Source of the DNA: Streptomyces sp. WP-1
GTDB lineage: Bacteria; Actinomycetota; Actinomycetes; Streptomycetales; Streptomycetaceae
DNA length: 64,000 bases
Assembly: GCF_030450125.1 (NCBI RefSeq)
Contig: NZ_CP123923.1
Location: 1,674,001-1,738,000 of the forward strand
Direction: 5' to 3'
The notes below the pieces were generated by a model. It made no database searches. It was not told the DNA's origin and saw nothing but the letters and a program-made list of their open reading frames with translations. Of this stretch, positions 53,981-62,407 are shown piece by piece; the first letter of the stretch is position 1; the number at the start of each line of letters is the position of its first letter. Both the position numbers and the translations under genes were made by a program.

Positions 53981-55237
53981 TCAGAGCAGTTCGTGCTCGA
54001 GCTCGCGGATCACCTTGTGTGCGTTGTCGATCTCGGTGGGGTCGGGATGCACCAGGAACACGGCGCCGGGCGAGGAGTTGAGGTCCACGGTCGGCCGGGT
54101 GGCCGCGCCGTCGGCGATCCGGAACCGGACGCTCTCGAAGGCCGGGATCCGCTCCAGCGCGGACGTGATGGCCGCGAGCGGCAGCGGTACGGCACGACGC
54201 GCCATGAGGTTGACGCAGCGCGCCCGCTGGAGCACCGGGTAGCGGGCCGGGCGGGCGGCGAGCGCGACGCCGTCGCCCGCGTGGCAGTCGAGGGTGAGGC
54301 TCACCTGGTTGGCGCCGGTGCACAGGTCGAGCGCGGCCGGGTTGGCCAGCCCCGAGACGCGCGCCCCGGTCTCCAGGAGCAGCGGGCCCCGCGCGGTGAG
54401 GATCAGCTCGCTGTGCGCGGGCCCGTCGGTGATGCCGAGGGCGTCCAGGGAGCGTGCGATGTACGGCAGGACGACGTCGAGCACCGGGTCGTCCGGCGTC
54501 AGCAGGTCCTCCGCCTCGTAGATCCGGCGGCCGCCCTCCCGTACCTGCTTGCGGCTGATCCAGGCGTCGGTGAACCAGTGACTCCCGTCGCGGCTCACGG
54601 TGTTGACGATGTACTCGTCCCCGGCGAGGTACTCCTGGGCGAGCACCTCCTCGTTCACCCGGAGCATGATGTTGGTCTTGCCGAGGACGGCCCGGCAGGC
54701 GTCCAGGACCTCCTGCTCGCTGTCGCAGGTGTAGACGTCGTCGGAGCCCGCGCTGTCCAGCGGCTTGATCACGAGGCGCGCGATGTCCGGGTGGCGGCGC
54801 CACCAGGCGAGCAGTTCGGCGGGGTCGCCGGAGCGGCACTGCCGGGCCGTGGGCACGCCCGCCCGGGAAAGGGCCTCCATCATCAGGGACTTGTCGCGGC
54901 GGGCGGCGGACAGCGCGGGGTCGTTGCCGCGCAGCCCGAGCCGGTGGGCGAGTTCGTCCGCCGCCTCGACGCCGAACTCGCTGGCGGCGACGACGCCCAC
55001 GGGGCGCTGCGCCCTCAGGCGGTCCAGCACCTCGGCCTCGTGGCCGGGGTAGGTGAGGTCCTCGGCGAGCAGTGCGCTCGGCAGGCTCGCGCCGAAGGTG
55101 CCGGACGCGAGGTCGCGGGAGCGCACATGCAGGACGCGATGGGTCCCGGCCGCCTCGCGGGCCAGCATCGCCCCCGTGGAGAACGCGTCCACCAGGACCA
55201 GGGCGGGCCGGTCCTGGGGTTGGTGCGGGACAGTCAT
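53981..55237 (-). CDS. ATP-grasp ligase
   Basis: This 418-residue ATP-grasp enzyme shows LVIKPLDSAGSDDVYTC (ATP-binding lysine), EVLAQEYLAGDEYIVNTV, the acidic ELILTARGPLLLETGARVSG and a D-x-N motif region (VDLNSSPGAVFLV). This subgroup joins a carboxylate to an amine through acyl-phosphate and often forms dipeptides in natural-product clusters. Its start overlaps the end of the mutase-like gene by four bases (ATGA). The substrate is likely the amino acid made by this operon (inference). Confidence 0.88.
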   Translation of the reverse strand: MTVPHQPQDRPALVLVDAFSTGAMLAREAAGTHRVLHVRSRDLASGTFGASLPSALLAEDLTYPGHEAEVLDRLRAQRPVGVVAASEFGVEAADELAHRLGLRGNDPALSAARRDKSLMMEALSRAGVPTARQCRSGDPAELLAWWRRHPDIARLVIKPLDSAGSDDVYTCDSEQEVLDACRAVLGKTNIMLRVNEEVLAQEYLAGDEYIVNTVSRDGSHWFTDAWISRKQVREGGRRIYEAEDLLTPDDPVLDVVLPYIARSLDALGITDGPAHSELILTARGPLLLETGARVSGLANPAALDLCTGANQVSLTLDCHAGDGVALAARPARYPVLQRARCVNLMARRAVPLPLAAITSALERIPAFESVRFRIADGAATRPTVDLNSSPGAVFLVHPDPTEIDNAHKVIRELEHELL

Positions 55238-56499
55238 GGGCGGGGAACCAATCTGGGCTCGGACGACGCGCTGTCGTAGCGCTGCGCCACGTGGTTGAGC
55301 ATCCCGTACAGATCGTCGGAGGAGAGCCGGCCGGCGGTACGGGGGGTGGGGGTGCTCAGGGGCAGGTTTCCGGTGGACCCCCAGGCCAGCGCGCCGCGTT
55401 CGTCGATGACGCAGGTCGCCGCCGCCCTGTTGTCGGGGTGGAGGCAGTAGGGGATGTCGAGCAGGCCGAGCCGGAACGCCTCGGTCAGCGCGGTGCCGAT
55501 GTCCGCGTCGAGGTTCAGCACCGCCTCCACGATGGCCCGGGCCTCGGCGAGCGTCTCCTCGTAGTACGCGTCCTCCTCGGCACCGCGGGCGGCCGCCGGT
55601 CCGCGCGCGGCGGCGGCGGCGAGCCGCAGCGCGGACAGGTTCTCCGAGACGCTCGGGATCTGCCACGCCTCGGAGACCGTCTTGACGATCAGCCGCTCGC
55701 AGCCCGCGTCCCGGGCGAGCCGCGCGCTGTCCTCGATGAGGGCCCCGGCGCCCGCCGGGGTGCGCGGGAACAGGCCCATGTACGTGTACAGGACCACGTG
55801 CCAGGTGGTGTCCCCCAGCAGTTCGGACGCGAGGGTGCGCAGCGCCCGCAGGGCCCCGCGGTCCTGTGCGGCCAGGGTGCCCTGGGCGTAGCTGAAGGAC
55901 ATGTGGCGCAGCCCGTGGGCGTGGAAGAAGCAGCCCTCCAGCACCGCCGTCGCCACCAGCAGCGAGGGCGGGCAGAGCTGGCCGAGCAGGCAGCCGCCGA
56001 AGCTCTCGATGTGCCCGTGCCCGGTCTCCCCGGCCAGCATCAGGCAGCTCTCCGACCAGGCGCGCACCGCGTCCGCGAGGGGGAGCCTGCTGTAGGGCAG
56101 GCAGTACGAGACGGGGCCGCCCTCGGTGGCGTCCAGGCCGACCTCGACCAGCCGGCGGAACACGGCCAGCGGTCGTGCCGTGCCGTGCCGGACCTGTACG
56201 GGGAACTCCGGTCCGTACAGGTCCGTCAGCATGTCCCGGGTGGCGGCCGCGGGGTGGGAGACGAGCGGGTAGCCGTTCAGCTCCTCGTCCGCGGCCAGCC
56301 GCTCCAGCGGGGTGGTGTGGTCGCCGACCCGGGTGTAGCTGTCGATGGTGATCGTGCCCACCACGGGGAAGTCGAGGGCGGCCACCTCGCGCAGCCCGGC
56401 CGCCATCGCGCCGATCCTGCCGAAGCCCATGCGGGGCTGCACGACCAGGGTGCGGTCGGCCCGGCGGCCGGCCACGAACCGGTCGAGGTAGCCGGTCAC
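55234..56499 (-). CDS. Glutamate mutase (methylaspartate mutase) E subunit-like protein
   Basis: This 421-residue TIM-barrel protein is about 40 residues shorter at the N-terminus than GlmE. The substrate-binding residues known in Clostridium GlmE (Arg66, Arg100, Arg149, Glu171, Tyr177, Tyr181) find counterparts with constant offset: Arg23 in QPRMG, Arg57 in DSYTR, Arg104 in QVRHGT, Glu126 in TEGGP, Tyr132 and Tyr136 in SYCLPYS. IVKTVSEAWQIPS and LDIPYCL also align. It should perform adenosylcobalamin-dependent carbon-skeleton rearrangement with the B12 subunit at 59244-59732, probably glutamate to 3-methylaspartate. GTG 56499 overlaps the preceding stop. Confidence 0.88.
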   Translation of the reverse strand: MTGYLDRFVAGRRADRTLVVQPRMGFGRIGAMAAGLREVAALDFPVVGTITIDSYTRVGDHTTPLERLAADEELNGYPLVSHPAAATRDMLTDLYGPEFPVQVRHGTARPLAVFRRLVEVGLDATEGGPVSYCLPYSRLPLADAVRAWSESCLMLAGETGHGHIESFGGCLLGQLCPPSLLVATAVLEGCFFHAHGLRHMSFSYAQGTLAAQDRGALRALRTLASELLGDTTWHVVLYTYMGLFPRTPAGAGALIEDSARLARDAGCERLIVKTVSEAWQIPSVSENLSALRLAAAAARGPAAARGAEEDAYYEETLAEARAIVEAVLNLDADIGTALTEAFRLGLLDIPYCLHPDNRAAATCVIDERGALAWGSTGNLPLSTPTPRTAGRLSSDDLYGMLNHVAQRYDSASSEPRLVPRP

Positions 56500-58004
56500 C
56501 GCCCTGAGATCAGTTCGGTGGCGGGGGCTCCGCTGGCCGGGTCGATGGTGGCCACGTGGTACTTGTGCGGGTCGCCGGCCCGGACGCGGGAGATGATCGT
56601 CCCCGGGGTGCCGAAGTCGACCAGGCTGCTGGTGTAGAGGGTGCGCAGGTGGGTGAGGCCGAGGCCGGAGACCTCCTGGAGCCAGGCGGCGGTCTCGTCG
56701 TCGGTCCCGGCGTCCGCCGCGCCGAGCACGGCGTGGATGCGGTCCGCCGCGGCCGCCCTGTCGGGGTGGCAGCGTTCGAGGAAGGCGGCCAGCCGTGCGC
56801 CGCGGTCGGTGAAGGGCGAGAACACCATGGCCACGAGCGCCTCCTCGGACAGTCCGAACGCCTCCCGCGCGAACTCGGCGGAGAGCTGCCGCCGGTGGAT
56901 CCGCTTCTCCGGGGTGTCGTAGCGGCTGAGCGCGAGGTCGACGAGGTTCTGCGGCATCTCCTTCTTGTGCATCAGCTCCTCGGCCAGCTCCAGGTACTCG
57001 GCCAGGCCCTCGTCGTACGTCCGGCCCTGGACGAACTCGGCCCGCAGCGCGCGCAGATGGGCCATCAGGCCGGGGTTGGCGCAGTCGGACTCGCTGAAGC
57101 TGAAGGCGAGTTCGTCGAACTGGAACCCGAGGAAGTCCACGATGAGGTCCCAGTGGTCGTGCACCCGGTAACTCACCAGGTCGTAGACCGAGATGAACTG
57201 CGGCTGCATCGAGCGGTCGCCGGTGGACACCTCGCGCTCGGCGAGTTCGCTCTCGCTGTCGTCGCCGAACAGCTCGCGGAAGTAGGTGTCGCCGATGCCG
57301 CGCAGGGCCAGCAGGATGCCCCGGAAGCCCATCGTGCGGCACTCCTGCACATCCACGCCGGATGCCTTGGCGAGCCGCATGATCCAGGCGGAGTACAGGA
57401 GTTGCTCGCGCCGGGAGTCGCCGGTCATCACCACGTCGACACCGCCGTCGAACCAGGCGGCGCGGCCGTAGAAGTCGGCGACGGCCAGGTTGCAGCTGTT
57501 GCAGAAGGTCGGCCGGCCGTCGCCCGCGGCGCGGTGGCCGTTCATCAGGACGTCGACGCGGTTCATGTCGATCAGGCGCTCGGGCAGCGGCAGGTCGACG
57601 TGGAAGGGGCGGACCAGCGTGTGGTCGATGGTCAGCAGTTCCGCCCGGTCGTCGTCGAGCAGGCCGAGCGCCCGGTAGACGCGGTCGATGTTCTCCATGA
57701 CGGCCCGGGGCACGCCCGCGTGCCGCATGTTGGCGACGCGCAGCGTGAAGGTGCGGCCGAAGTTCAGCGCGAGGTGCAGCTGCACCGCGCGCACGAACGC
57801 GACGACGTACGTGCTGTCCTTGCCGCCGCCGTAGGCCACCATGACCTTGTAGTCGGGCAGCGCGTCGATGCCGCCCGCGGCCTCCACGAGCCGTTCTCCG
57901 GTCGCCTTGACGCCGTCGAGCTCCACATCGCTGAGGAAGCCGGTCAGCTGGGCGTGCAGCGTCGGGTACCGCTCGTTCGCGGGCTCCCCCGTGTGCTGGT
58001 TCAT
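56496..58004 (-). CDS. PP-loop ATPase of unknown function
   Basis: This 502-residue PP-loop (N-type) ATPase has VMVAYGGGKDSTYVVAF at residues 55-70 and a CxxC (Cys168/Cys171 in PTFCNSCNLAV) before DVVMTGDSRREQL. The arrangement recalls N-acetyl-sugar amidotransferases and tRNA thiolases, which adenylate a carbonyl and replace it with N or S. The 270-residue C-terminal half has no match I recognise. It sits between the mutase subunits in the operon with 4-base overlaps on both sides, so it probably acts on the same substrate. Confidence 0.75.
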   Translation of the reverse strand: MNQHTGEPANERYPTLHAQLTGFLSDVELDGVKATGERLVEAAGGIDALPDYKVMVAYGGGKDSTYVVAFVRAVQLHLALNFGRTFTLRVANMRHAGVPRAVMENIDRVYRALGLLDDDRAELLTIDHTLVRPFHVDLPLPERLIDMNRVDVLMNGHRAAGDGRPTFCNSCNLAVADFYGRAAWFDGGVDVVMTGDSRREQLLYSAWIMRLAKASGVDVQECRTMGFRGILLALRGIGDTYFRELFGDDSESELAEREVSTGDRSMQPQFISVYDLVSYRVHDHWDLIVDFLGFQFDELAFSFSESDCANPGLMAHLRALRAEFVQGRTYDEGLAEYLELAEELMHKKEMPQNLVDLALSRYDTPEKRIHRRQLSAEFAREAFGLSEEALVAMVFSPFTDRGARLAAFLERCHPDRAAAADRIHAVLGAADAGTDDETAAWLQEVSGLGLTHLRTLYTSSLVDFGTPGTIISRVRAGDPHKYHVATIDPASGAPATELISGR

Positions 58005-59242
58005 ATGCGCGTGGCCTCGAATTCGAAGGTGTCGATGATGCGGTGGATGTCGGCCTCCACCCGGGACTCGTCGTCGCCCAGGAGGATGAAGCGGCCGCTG
58101 TGCAGGGCGTCGTAGGAGCCGCCGGGCTGGAGCACCTCGCCGACCGGGGGCAGCAGCTCCCGCCAGATCGAGGGCACGCTCGCGCGCAGCGAGACGGCCT
58201 TGGTGACCCGCGCGGGCAGGTCGGCCGGCTTGGGCACGCACAGCCAGCCGCCGGACGGATCGCCGGACTTGGTGGTGATCCGCGCGGTGGACTCGCCGCC
58301 CACGGCACGCAGCCAGACCTCGAAGAGGTTGACCCCGAAGAGCTTGTTCAGCAGGTGCGGCACCTCGCTGCCGCCCACCCGGCCGCCGATCTCCAGGAAC
58401 ACGAGCTCGTCGTCGGGCGTGACGAAGACCTCCAGGTGGAAGGGGGTGGTGCGGATGCCGAGGGCGGCGACGCACTCCCGGCTGAACGCCTCGATACGGT
58501 CCCGCAGTTCGCTGTTCTGGACCACCACGGAGCCGAGCGGGGCGCCGAGGCCGAAGGCCAGGCAGTCGTTCACATAGCGGGAGACGACCTGGAAGGGGAC
58601 CTCCGCGTGGTCGTCCGCGTAGCCGTCGATGTGGAAGATGCGGCCGGTGACGAACTCCTCGATCTCGTACCGGGACAGGTCGAGGGTGGGCAGCAGCTCG
58701 GTGAGCCGGCCCTCGTCCTCGACGCGGTGCACGCCGATGCTGGCGGCGCCGTCGACCGGCTTGAGGATCACCGGGTAGCCGGCGCTCCGCGCGAACTCCA
58801 CGGCCGCTTCCGGGGTTTCGCAGCTGCCGAAGCGCGGGACCCGGACGCCCTTGAGGGCGAGGATCTCCTTCATCCGCACCTTGTCGCGGTAGACCGCGAC
58901 CTCGTCCGGGGTCGGGCCGGGGATGCCGAGGTCCCGGCGGACCCGGGCGGCGATCTCCAGGGTGAACTCGGACAGCGCGACGAGCTGGTCCACCGGGCCG
59001 ACCCGGCGGGTGATCTCGGCGACCGCGTCCCGCAGCGCCTCGAAGTCGTTGACGTCGTCGACCTGGACCTGCGCGGCGATCTTCGCGGGGTCGGCGAGCA
59101 CGCCCTCGGCGCCGAGCGGGTCCACCACATAGCTGACCCGGTGGGCGTCGTGGTCGATGAACTCCTCGTAGCGCGTCAGCTCGTTGTCCCAGCGCACGCC
59201 GTCGGAGAAACGCGGCCAGCGGTTGACGATGACGATGTGCAT
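58001..59242 (-). CDS. ATP-grasp ligase
   Basis: This 413-residue ATP-grasp enzyme has GYPVILKPVDGAASIGVHRV (ATP-binding Lys), IEEFVTGRIFHIDGY and a metal-binding EVFVTPDDELVFLEIGGRVG. It belongs to the carboxylate-amine ligase branch (biotin-carboxylase/BacD-like layout). A second ATP-grasp gene in one operon suggests two successive couplings. It begins one base after the stop of the B12-subunit gene. Confidence 0.9.
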   Translation of the reverse strand: MHIVIVNRWPRFSDGVRWDNELTRYEEFIDHDAHRVSYVVDPLGAEGVLADPAKIAAQVQVDDVNDFEALRDAVAEITRRVGPVDQLVALSEFTLEIAARVRRDLGIPGPTPDEVAVYRDKVRMKEILALKGVRVPRFGSCETPEAAVEFARSAGYPVILKPVDGAASIGVHRVEDEGRLTELLPTLDLSRYEIEEFVTGRIFHIDGYADDHAEVPFQVVSRYVNDCLAFGLGAPLGSVVVQNSELRDRIEAFSRECVAALGIRTTPFHLEVFVTPDDELVFLEIGGRVGGSEVPHLLNKLFGVNLFEVWLRAVGGESTARITTKSGDPSGGWLCVPKPADLPARVTKAVSLRASVPSIWRELLPPVGEVLQPGGSYDALHSGRFILLGDDESRVEADIHRIIDTFEFEATRI

Positions 59243-59243
59243 T

Positions 59244-59732
59244 TCAGACTGCTCCTGCGATCATGAGTTCCTGGTTGTCCCACGGCGGTACGGGGGCGGA
59301 GGGCGGCTGCCAGGCGGCGAAGCCGTGCTGCCTGCCGCGGTGGAGGAAGTCCCGGAAGCGGGGGACGGCTTCCTCGCCGGTGAACACGTCGGCCCAGCCC
59401 TGGGCGATCAGATCGCGGCGCACCCGGTCGTTGTCCGACTCCGAGGTGGTCAGCTTTCCGCCCACGACACAGGGCAGTTCGACGCCCCGGCGCCGGAGTT
59501 CGGTCATCAGGAGCCGGGCGCCGTGATGGCCGTGCCCGTTGATGCTGGAGACCACGAGCAGATCGGGGCGGTGCTCCTCGATGCCGCGCAGCACCTCCGG
59601 CACCGGGGTGCAGCTGCCGAGGTTGCGCACCAGGCCGCCGTGCTCCTCCAGGAGCTTCTGGAGATAGACCAGGTTCCAGATGTGGGAATCGGATTCGACG
59701 GTGCTCACGAGGCACCGGAAGGACGTACTCAA
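59244..59732 (-). CDS. Cobalamin-binding subunit resembling glutamate mutase S
   Basis: This 162-residue Rossmann-like B12-binding domain carries VESDSHIWNLVYLQKLL, a DxH motif with Asp15 and cobalt-ligand His17. The usual following Gly is Asn20, a deviation from DxHxxG. VVSSINGHGHHGARLL and the GG of PCVVGGKLT match the SxL and GG motifs. TTG 59732 overlaps the end of the MFS gene (TTGA). It should pair with the GlmE-like protein; the two genes are separated by the PP-loop and ATP-grasp genes. Confidence 0.88.
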   Translation of the reverse strand: MSTSFRCLVSTVESDSHIWNLVYLQKLLEEHGGLVRNLGSCTPVPEVLRGIEEHRPDLLVVSSINGHGHHGARLLMTELRRRGVELPCVVGGKLTTSESDNDRVRRDLIAQGWADVFTGEEAVPRFRDFLHRGRQHGFAAWQPPSAPVPPWDNQELMIAGAV

Positions 59733-60970
59733 GACTGCACTCCTACGGGAAGTCGTTCACGATCCGTGAGCGTCCGGCGGAAGCTGCGCATGGTCAGGGG
59801 CAGGAGGACGGCGCCGAAGACGCTGAGCACCACGGCGAGCACGCCCACCAGGCGCTGCGGCCCGTACGTGGCCCCGACGCTGCCGACCAGCAGTCCTGCG
59901 ATGGGGTACGACAGGAGGTTGAGCAGGTAGAAGGGCCCCATCACCTTCCCGAGGTGCTCCCTGGGGATCACCTTCACCCGCGAGGTGCGGTTGAAGACGT
60001 TGTAGTACGCGGTCCCGGTGAGCACCGCGATGAACAGCACGGCGTAGACCGGGAAGGAGCCGGCGATGCCGATCAGCAGCAGCGCGGCGCACAGCACCGC
60101 GAAGCCGAGCACACCGAGCAGCGGGACCTCGAACCGCTTGAGGACCAGCGGGATCACCAGCAGGTTGACCAGTCCGACGACGCCGACGCAGGTGTTGAGC
60201 AGCGCGAACGACCAGTCGGGCGCGGCGAAGACGCCGGTCACCAGTGCCGCGTTGGCGCTGAGCACCGAGGCCACCACGAGGTTGATGCCGAAGTTGAGGA
60301 TGCCGAGCAGCAGGACGGGGCGGTTGCCGGCCATCAGCTTCCAGCCCAGGCCCAGTTCGCGCATGGTCTCCCGCGTGGTCGTCGGTTCGCCCGGCCGCTC
60401 GCCGCGCGGCAGCGGCAGCCAGCAGGCGGCGGCGAGGGCGAACACGGAGGCGGCGACGGCCAGCAGCCACACCTTGCCGATCAGCGCGGCGGCGAGCGTG
60501 GCGAGCGCCGGCCCGAGGGCCATCGCGAGCAGCTCCATGTTCTGCACCAGTGCCTGGGTGCGCGCCATGGCCTCGCCCGCCGCCAGCTGGGGCACCATCT
60601 TCTCGACGGACATCCGGGTCGGCGCGACCAGGATCGACAGGACCGCACCGCTGGTCATCAGGGCGGGCGTGGTCCAGCCGGGCCGGGTCAGCAGGACCGC
60701 CACGACCACGGCGAGCACCACCGCGCGGGAGCCGGTCACGACGGAGAACAGCCGGGCGCCGCCGTCCCGGTCGGCGATGAGGCCGGCGAAGGGATAGGCG
60801 ATCAGACCGGGCAGCCACTCCAGCGCGAACGCGTAACCCAGCGTGGAGACTTGTTTGGTGTCCTGGAAGAGCAGCAGCGGTACCGCGAACATCACGACCT
60901 GCTCGGCCATCAGACCGAGCAGCACGCCCGCGCCGAACAGGCCGCGGCCGTAGCGGGGTTGAGGGGTCAC
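59729..60970 (-). CDS. MFS transporter
   Basis: This 413-residue major facilitator has about twelve spans (GVLLGLMAEQVVMFAVPLLL, LEWLPGLIAYPFAGLIADRD motif A region and later ILNFGINLVVASVLSANAAL). It resembles the MFS-3/enterobactin-exporter-like group often used to export natural products. GTG 60970 overlaps the LLM stop by four bases (GTGA). Product export or self-resistance is a reasonable inference. Confidence 0.9.
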   Translation of the reverse strand: MTPQPRYGRGLFGAGVLLGLMAEQVVMFAVPLLLFQDTKQVSTLGYAFALEWLPGLIAYPFAGLIADRDGGARLFSVVTGSRAVVLAVVVAVLLTRPGWTTPALMTSGAVLSILVAPTRMSVEKMVPQLAAGEAMARTQALVQNMELLAMALGPALATLAAALIGKVWLLAVAASVFALAAACWLPLPRGERPGEPTTTRETMRELGLGWKLMAGNRPVLLLGILNFGINLVVASVLSANAALVTGVFAAPDWSFALLNTCVGVVGLVNLLVIPLVLKRFEVPLLGVLGFAVLCAALLLIGIAGSFPVYAVLFIAVLTGTAYYNVFNRTSRVKVIPREHLGKVMGPFYLLNLLSYPIAGLLVGSVGATYGPQRLVGVLAVVLSVFGAVLLPLTMRSFRRTLTDRERLPVGVQS

Positions 60971-62034
60971 GAACCCGCCGCCGCGTTCCGCTCGTGCTCG
61001 CGGATCAGCGGGGCGACATGCGTGTAGAAGATCCGCATCTCGTCGCGCGTCGGCCAGCCGGAGAAGATGAACTCGCTGACGCCCGCGGCCTTGTAGGCGT
61101 AGAGGTACTCGGCGACCTCCGCGTAGCTGCCGACGACGCACAGCGCCGGGCCGCCCCGGTAGGCGACGGCGCCGGACCACAGCATCGGCGACAGCCAGTC
61201 GTCGGAGGCGGTGTCGGCGAGCCGGAAGGAGGTCTTGACGGCCTCGGAGTCGGACTTGCCGACGAAGTCGCTGACCCAGGCGCGGTGTTGCTCGTCGGGG
61301 TCGCGCATCATGTCCTCGACGGCGGCGAGCGCCTCGGCGCGGGTCTCCCGGGCGAGGACGTGCATCCGGATGCCGACCTCGCAGCCCTGGGACAGCAGCG
61401 GCTCGGTGACGGCCGCGATGCCCTCGGGGGTGTCGCCGTAACGCAGCCAGCAGTCGGCGTACTTGATCGCGGTCTTCTGGGCGACGGCGGAGGCACCGCT
61501 GATGTAGATGTGCGGACGGCCGCCGCCCTTGTAGCCGAGGCCGAGCTGCGCGTCCTCGATGGTGTAGTGCTCGCCCTTGTGGGTCAGCGGCGTCTCGCCG
61601 CGCCAGAAGCGGTGGCAGACATCGAGGAACTCCTCGGACCTGGCGTACCGCTGGTCATGCGCGAGAAAGTCACCGTAAAAAGCCTGCTCGGCCGGGGATA
61701 TTCCGGCGACGAGATTCAGCGCGATGCGCCCGTCGGACATCCAGGAGACGGTGTTCACGATCTGGGTGAACAGTGTGGGAGAAAGCAGTCCGGGGCGGTA
61801 GGCGAGGATGAACTTGACCCGTTCGGTTTCCCGGACGAGAGCACCGATCATCGGAAGGGGATCGGGCATGTGGTAACTGATTCCCATGAGGAGGGAATCA
61901 ACCCCGAGTTCATCCGCCTCACGGGCGAAATCAACTATCCCGTCAAAATCGAGCTCACCTGCCTGGTACTTGTCGGTGGCCTTCTGCTGGCCACTGTCCA
62001 GAGGCGAACACCAGTGCAACTTCAGATCGTCCAT
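60967..62034 (-). CDS. SsuD-like LLM-class flavin-dependent monooxygenase
   Basis: This 355-residue luciferase-like monooxygenase has LLMGISYHMPDPLPMIGALV, RVKFILAYRPGLLSPTLFTQ, GRIALNLVAGISPAEQAFYG and AVAQKTAIKYADCWLRYG, matching FMNH2-dependent alkanesulfonate-monooxygenase-type enzymes. It is the first gene of the eight-gene operon, while its probable flavin reductase partner is the last. In this setting it may hydroxylate or oxidise an amino-acid-derived intermediate rather than desulfonate (inference). Confidence 0.92.
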   Translation of the reverse strand: MDDLKLHWCSPLDSGQQKATDKYQAGELDFDGIVDFAREADELGVDSLLMGISYHMPDPLPMIGALVRETERVKFILAYRPGLLSPTLFTQIVNTVSWMSDGRIALNLVAGISPAEQAFYGDFLAHDQRYARSEEFLDVCHRFWRGETPLTHKGEHYTIEDAQLGLGYKGGGRPHIYISGASAVAQKTAIKYADCWLRYGDTPEGIAAVTEPLLSQGCEVGIRMHVLARETRAEALAAVEDMMRDPDEQHRAWVSDFVGKSDSEAVKTSFRLADTASDDWLSPMLWSGAVAYRGGPALCVVGSYAEVAEYLYAYKAAGVSEFIFSGWPTRDEMRIFYTHVAPLIREHERNAAAGS

Positions 62035-62407
62035 AGCTACCCACCCGAAAAGACTTGGTCTTTACAGCCGACGGCCGAACAAGGAGATAAATGGCGGATC
62101 AGAAGAACTCTGCCGACGCCATGCGACTTGTGTCCGACCTTGACACGTCTCCTGACGTTACGTCAAGATCACGACGCTGCTCGCAGTAGAGAGTAAACCT
62201 CCGACTTTGACTTCGCGGACGAGGGACGGCCTTGAAGGGCTGTGCTTCATCTCACACGCAAAGGTTGCGACCGGCTTGCGTTCGCTTACGAAATAGGTCA
62301 GAGCAAAGGCAAATGATTTCTCAACGTTGGTTCAGCCTGAGGTGAGCGGAATGTTTCGCCCCGGATCGGCCGGCCGACGCGACCGACGGACATGAAAGGT
62401 TACGAGG
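62035..62407. promoter_or_regulatory. Divergent promoter region of the biosynthetic cluster
   Basis: No gene is supported in these 373 bases. A TTGACA -35 candidate lies at 62140-62145, and TGACGT-T-ACGTCA (62153-62165) is a perfect palindrome placed between the two divergent transcripts. It may be the site of a cluster regulator encoded elsewhere. Confidence 0.5.
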
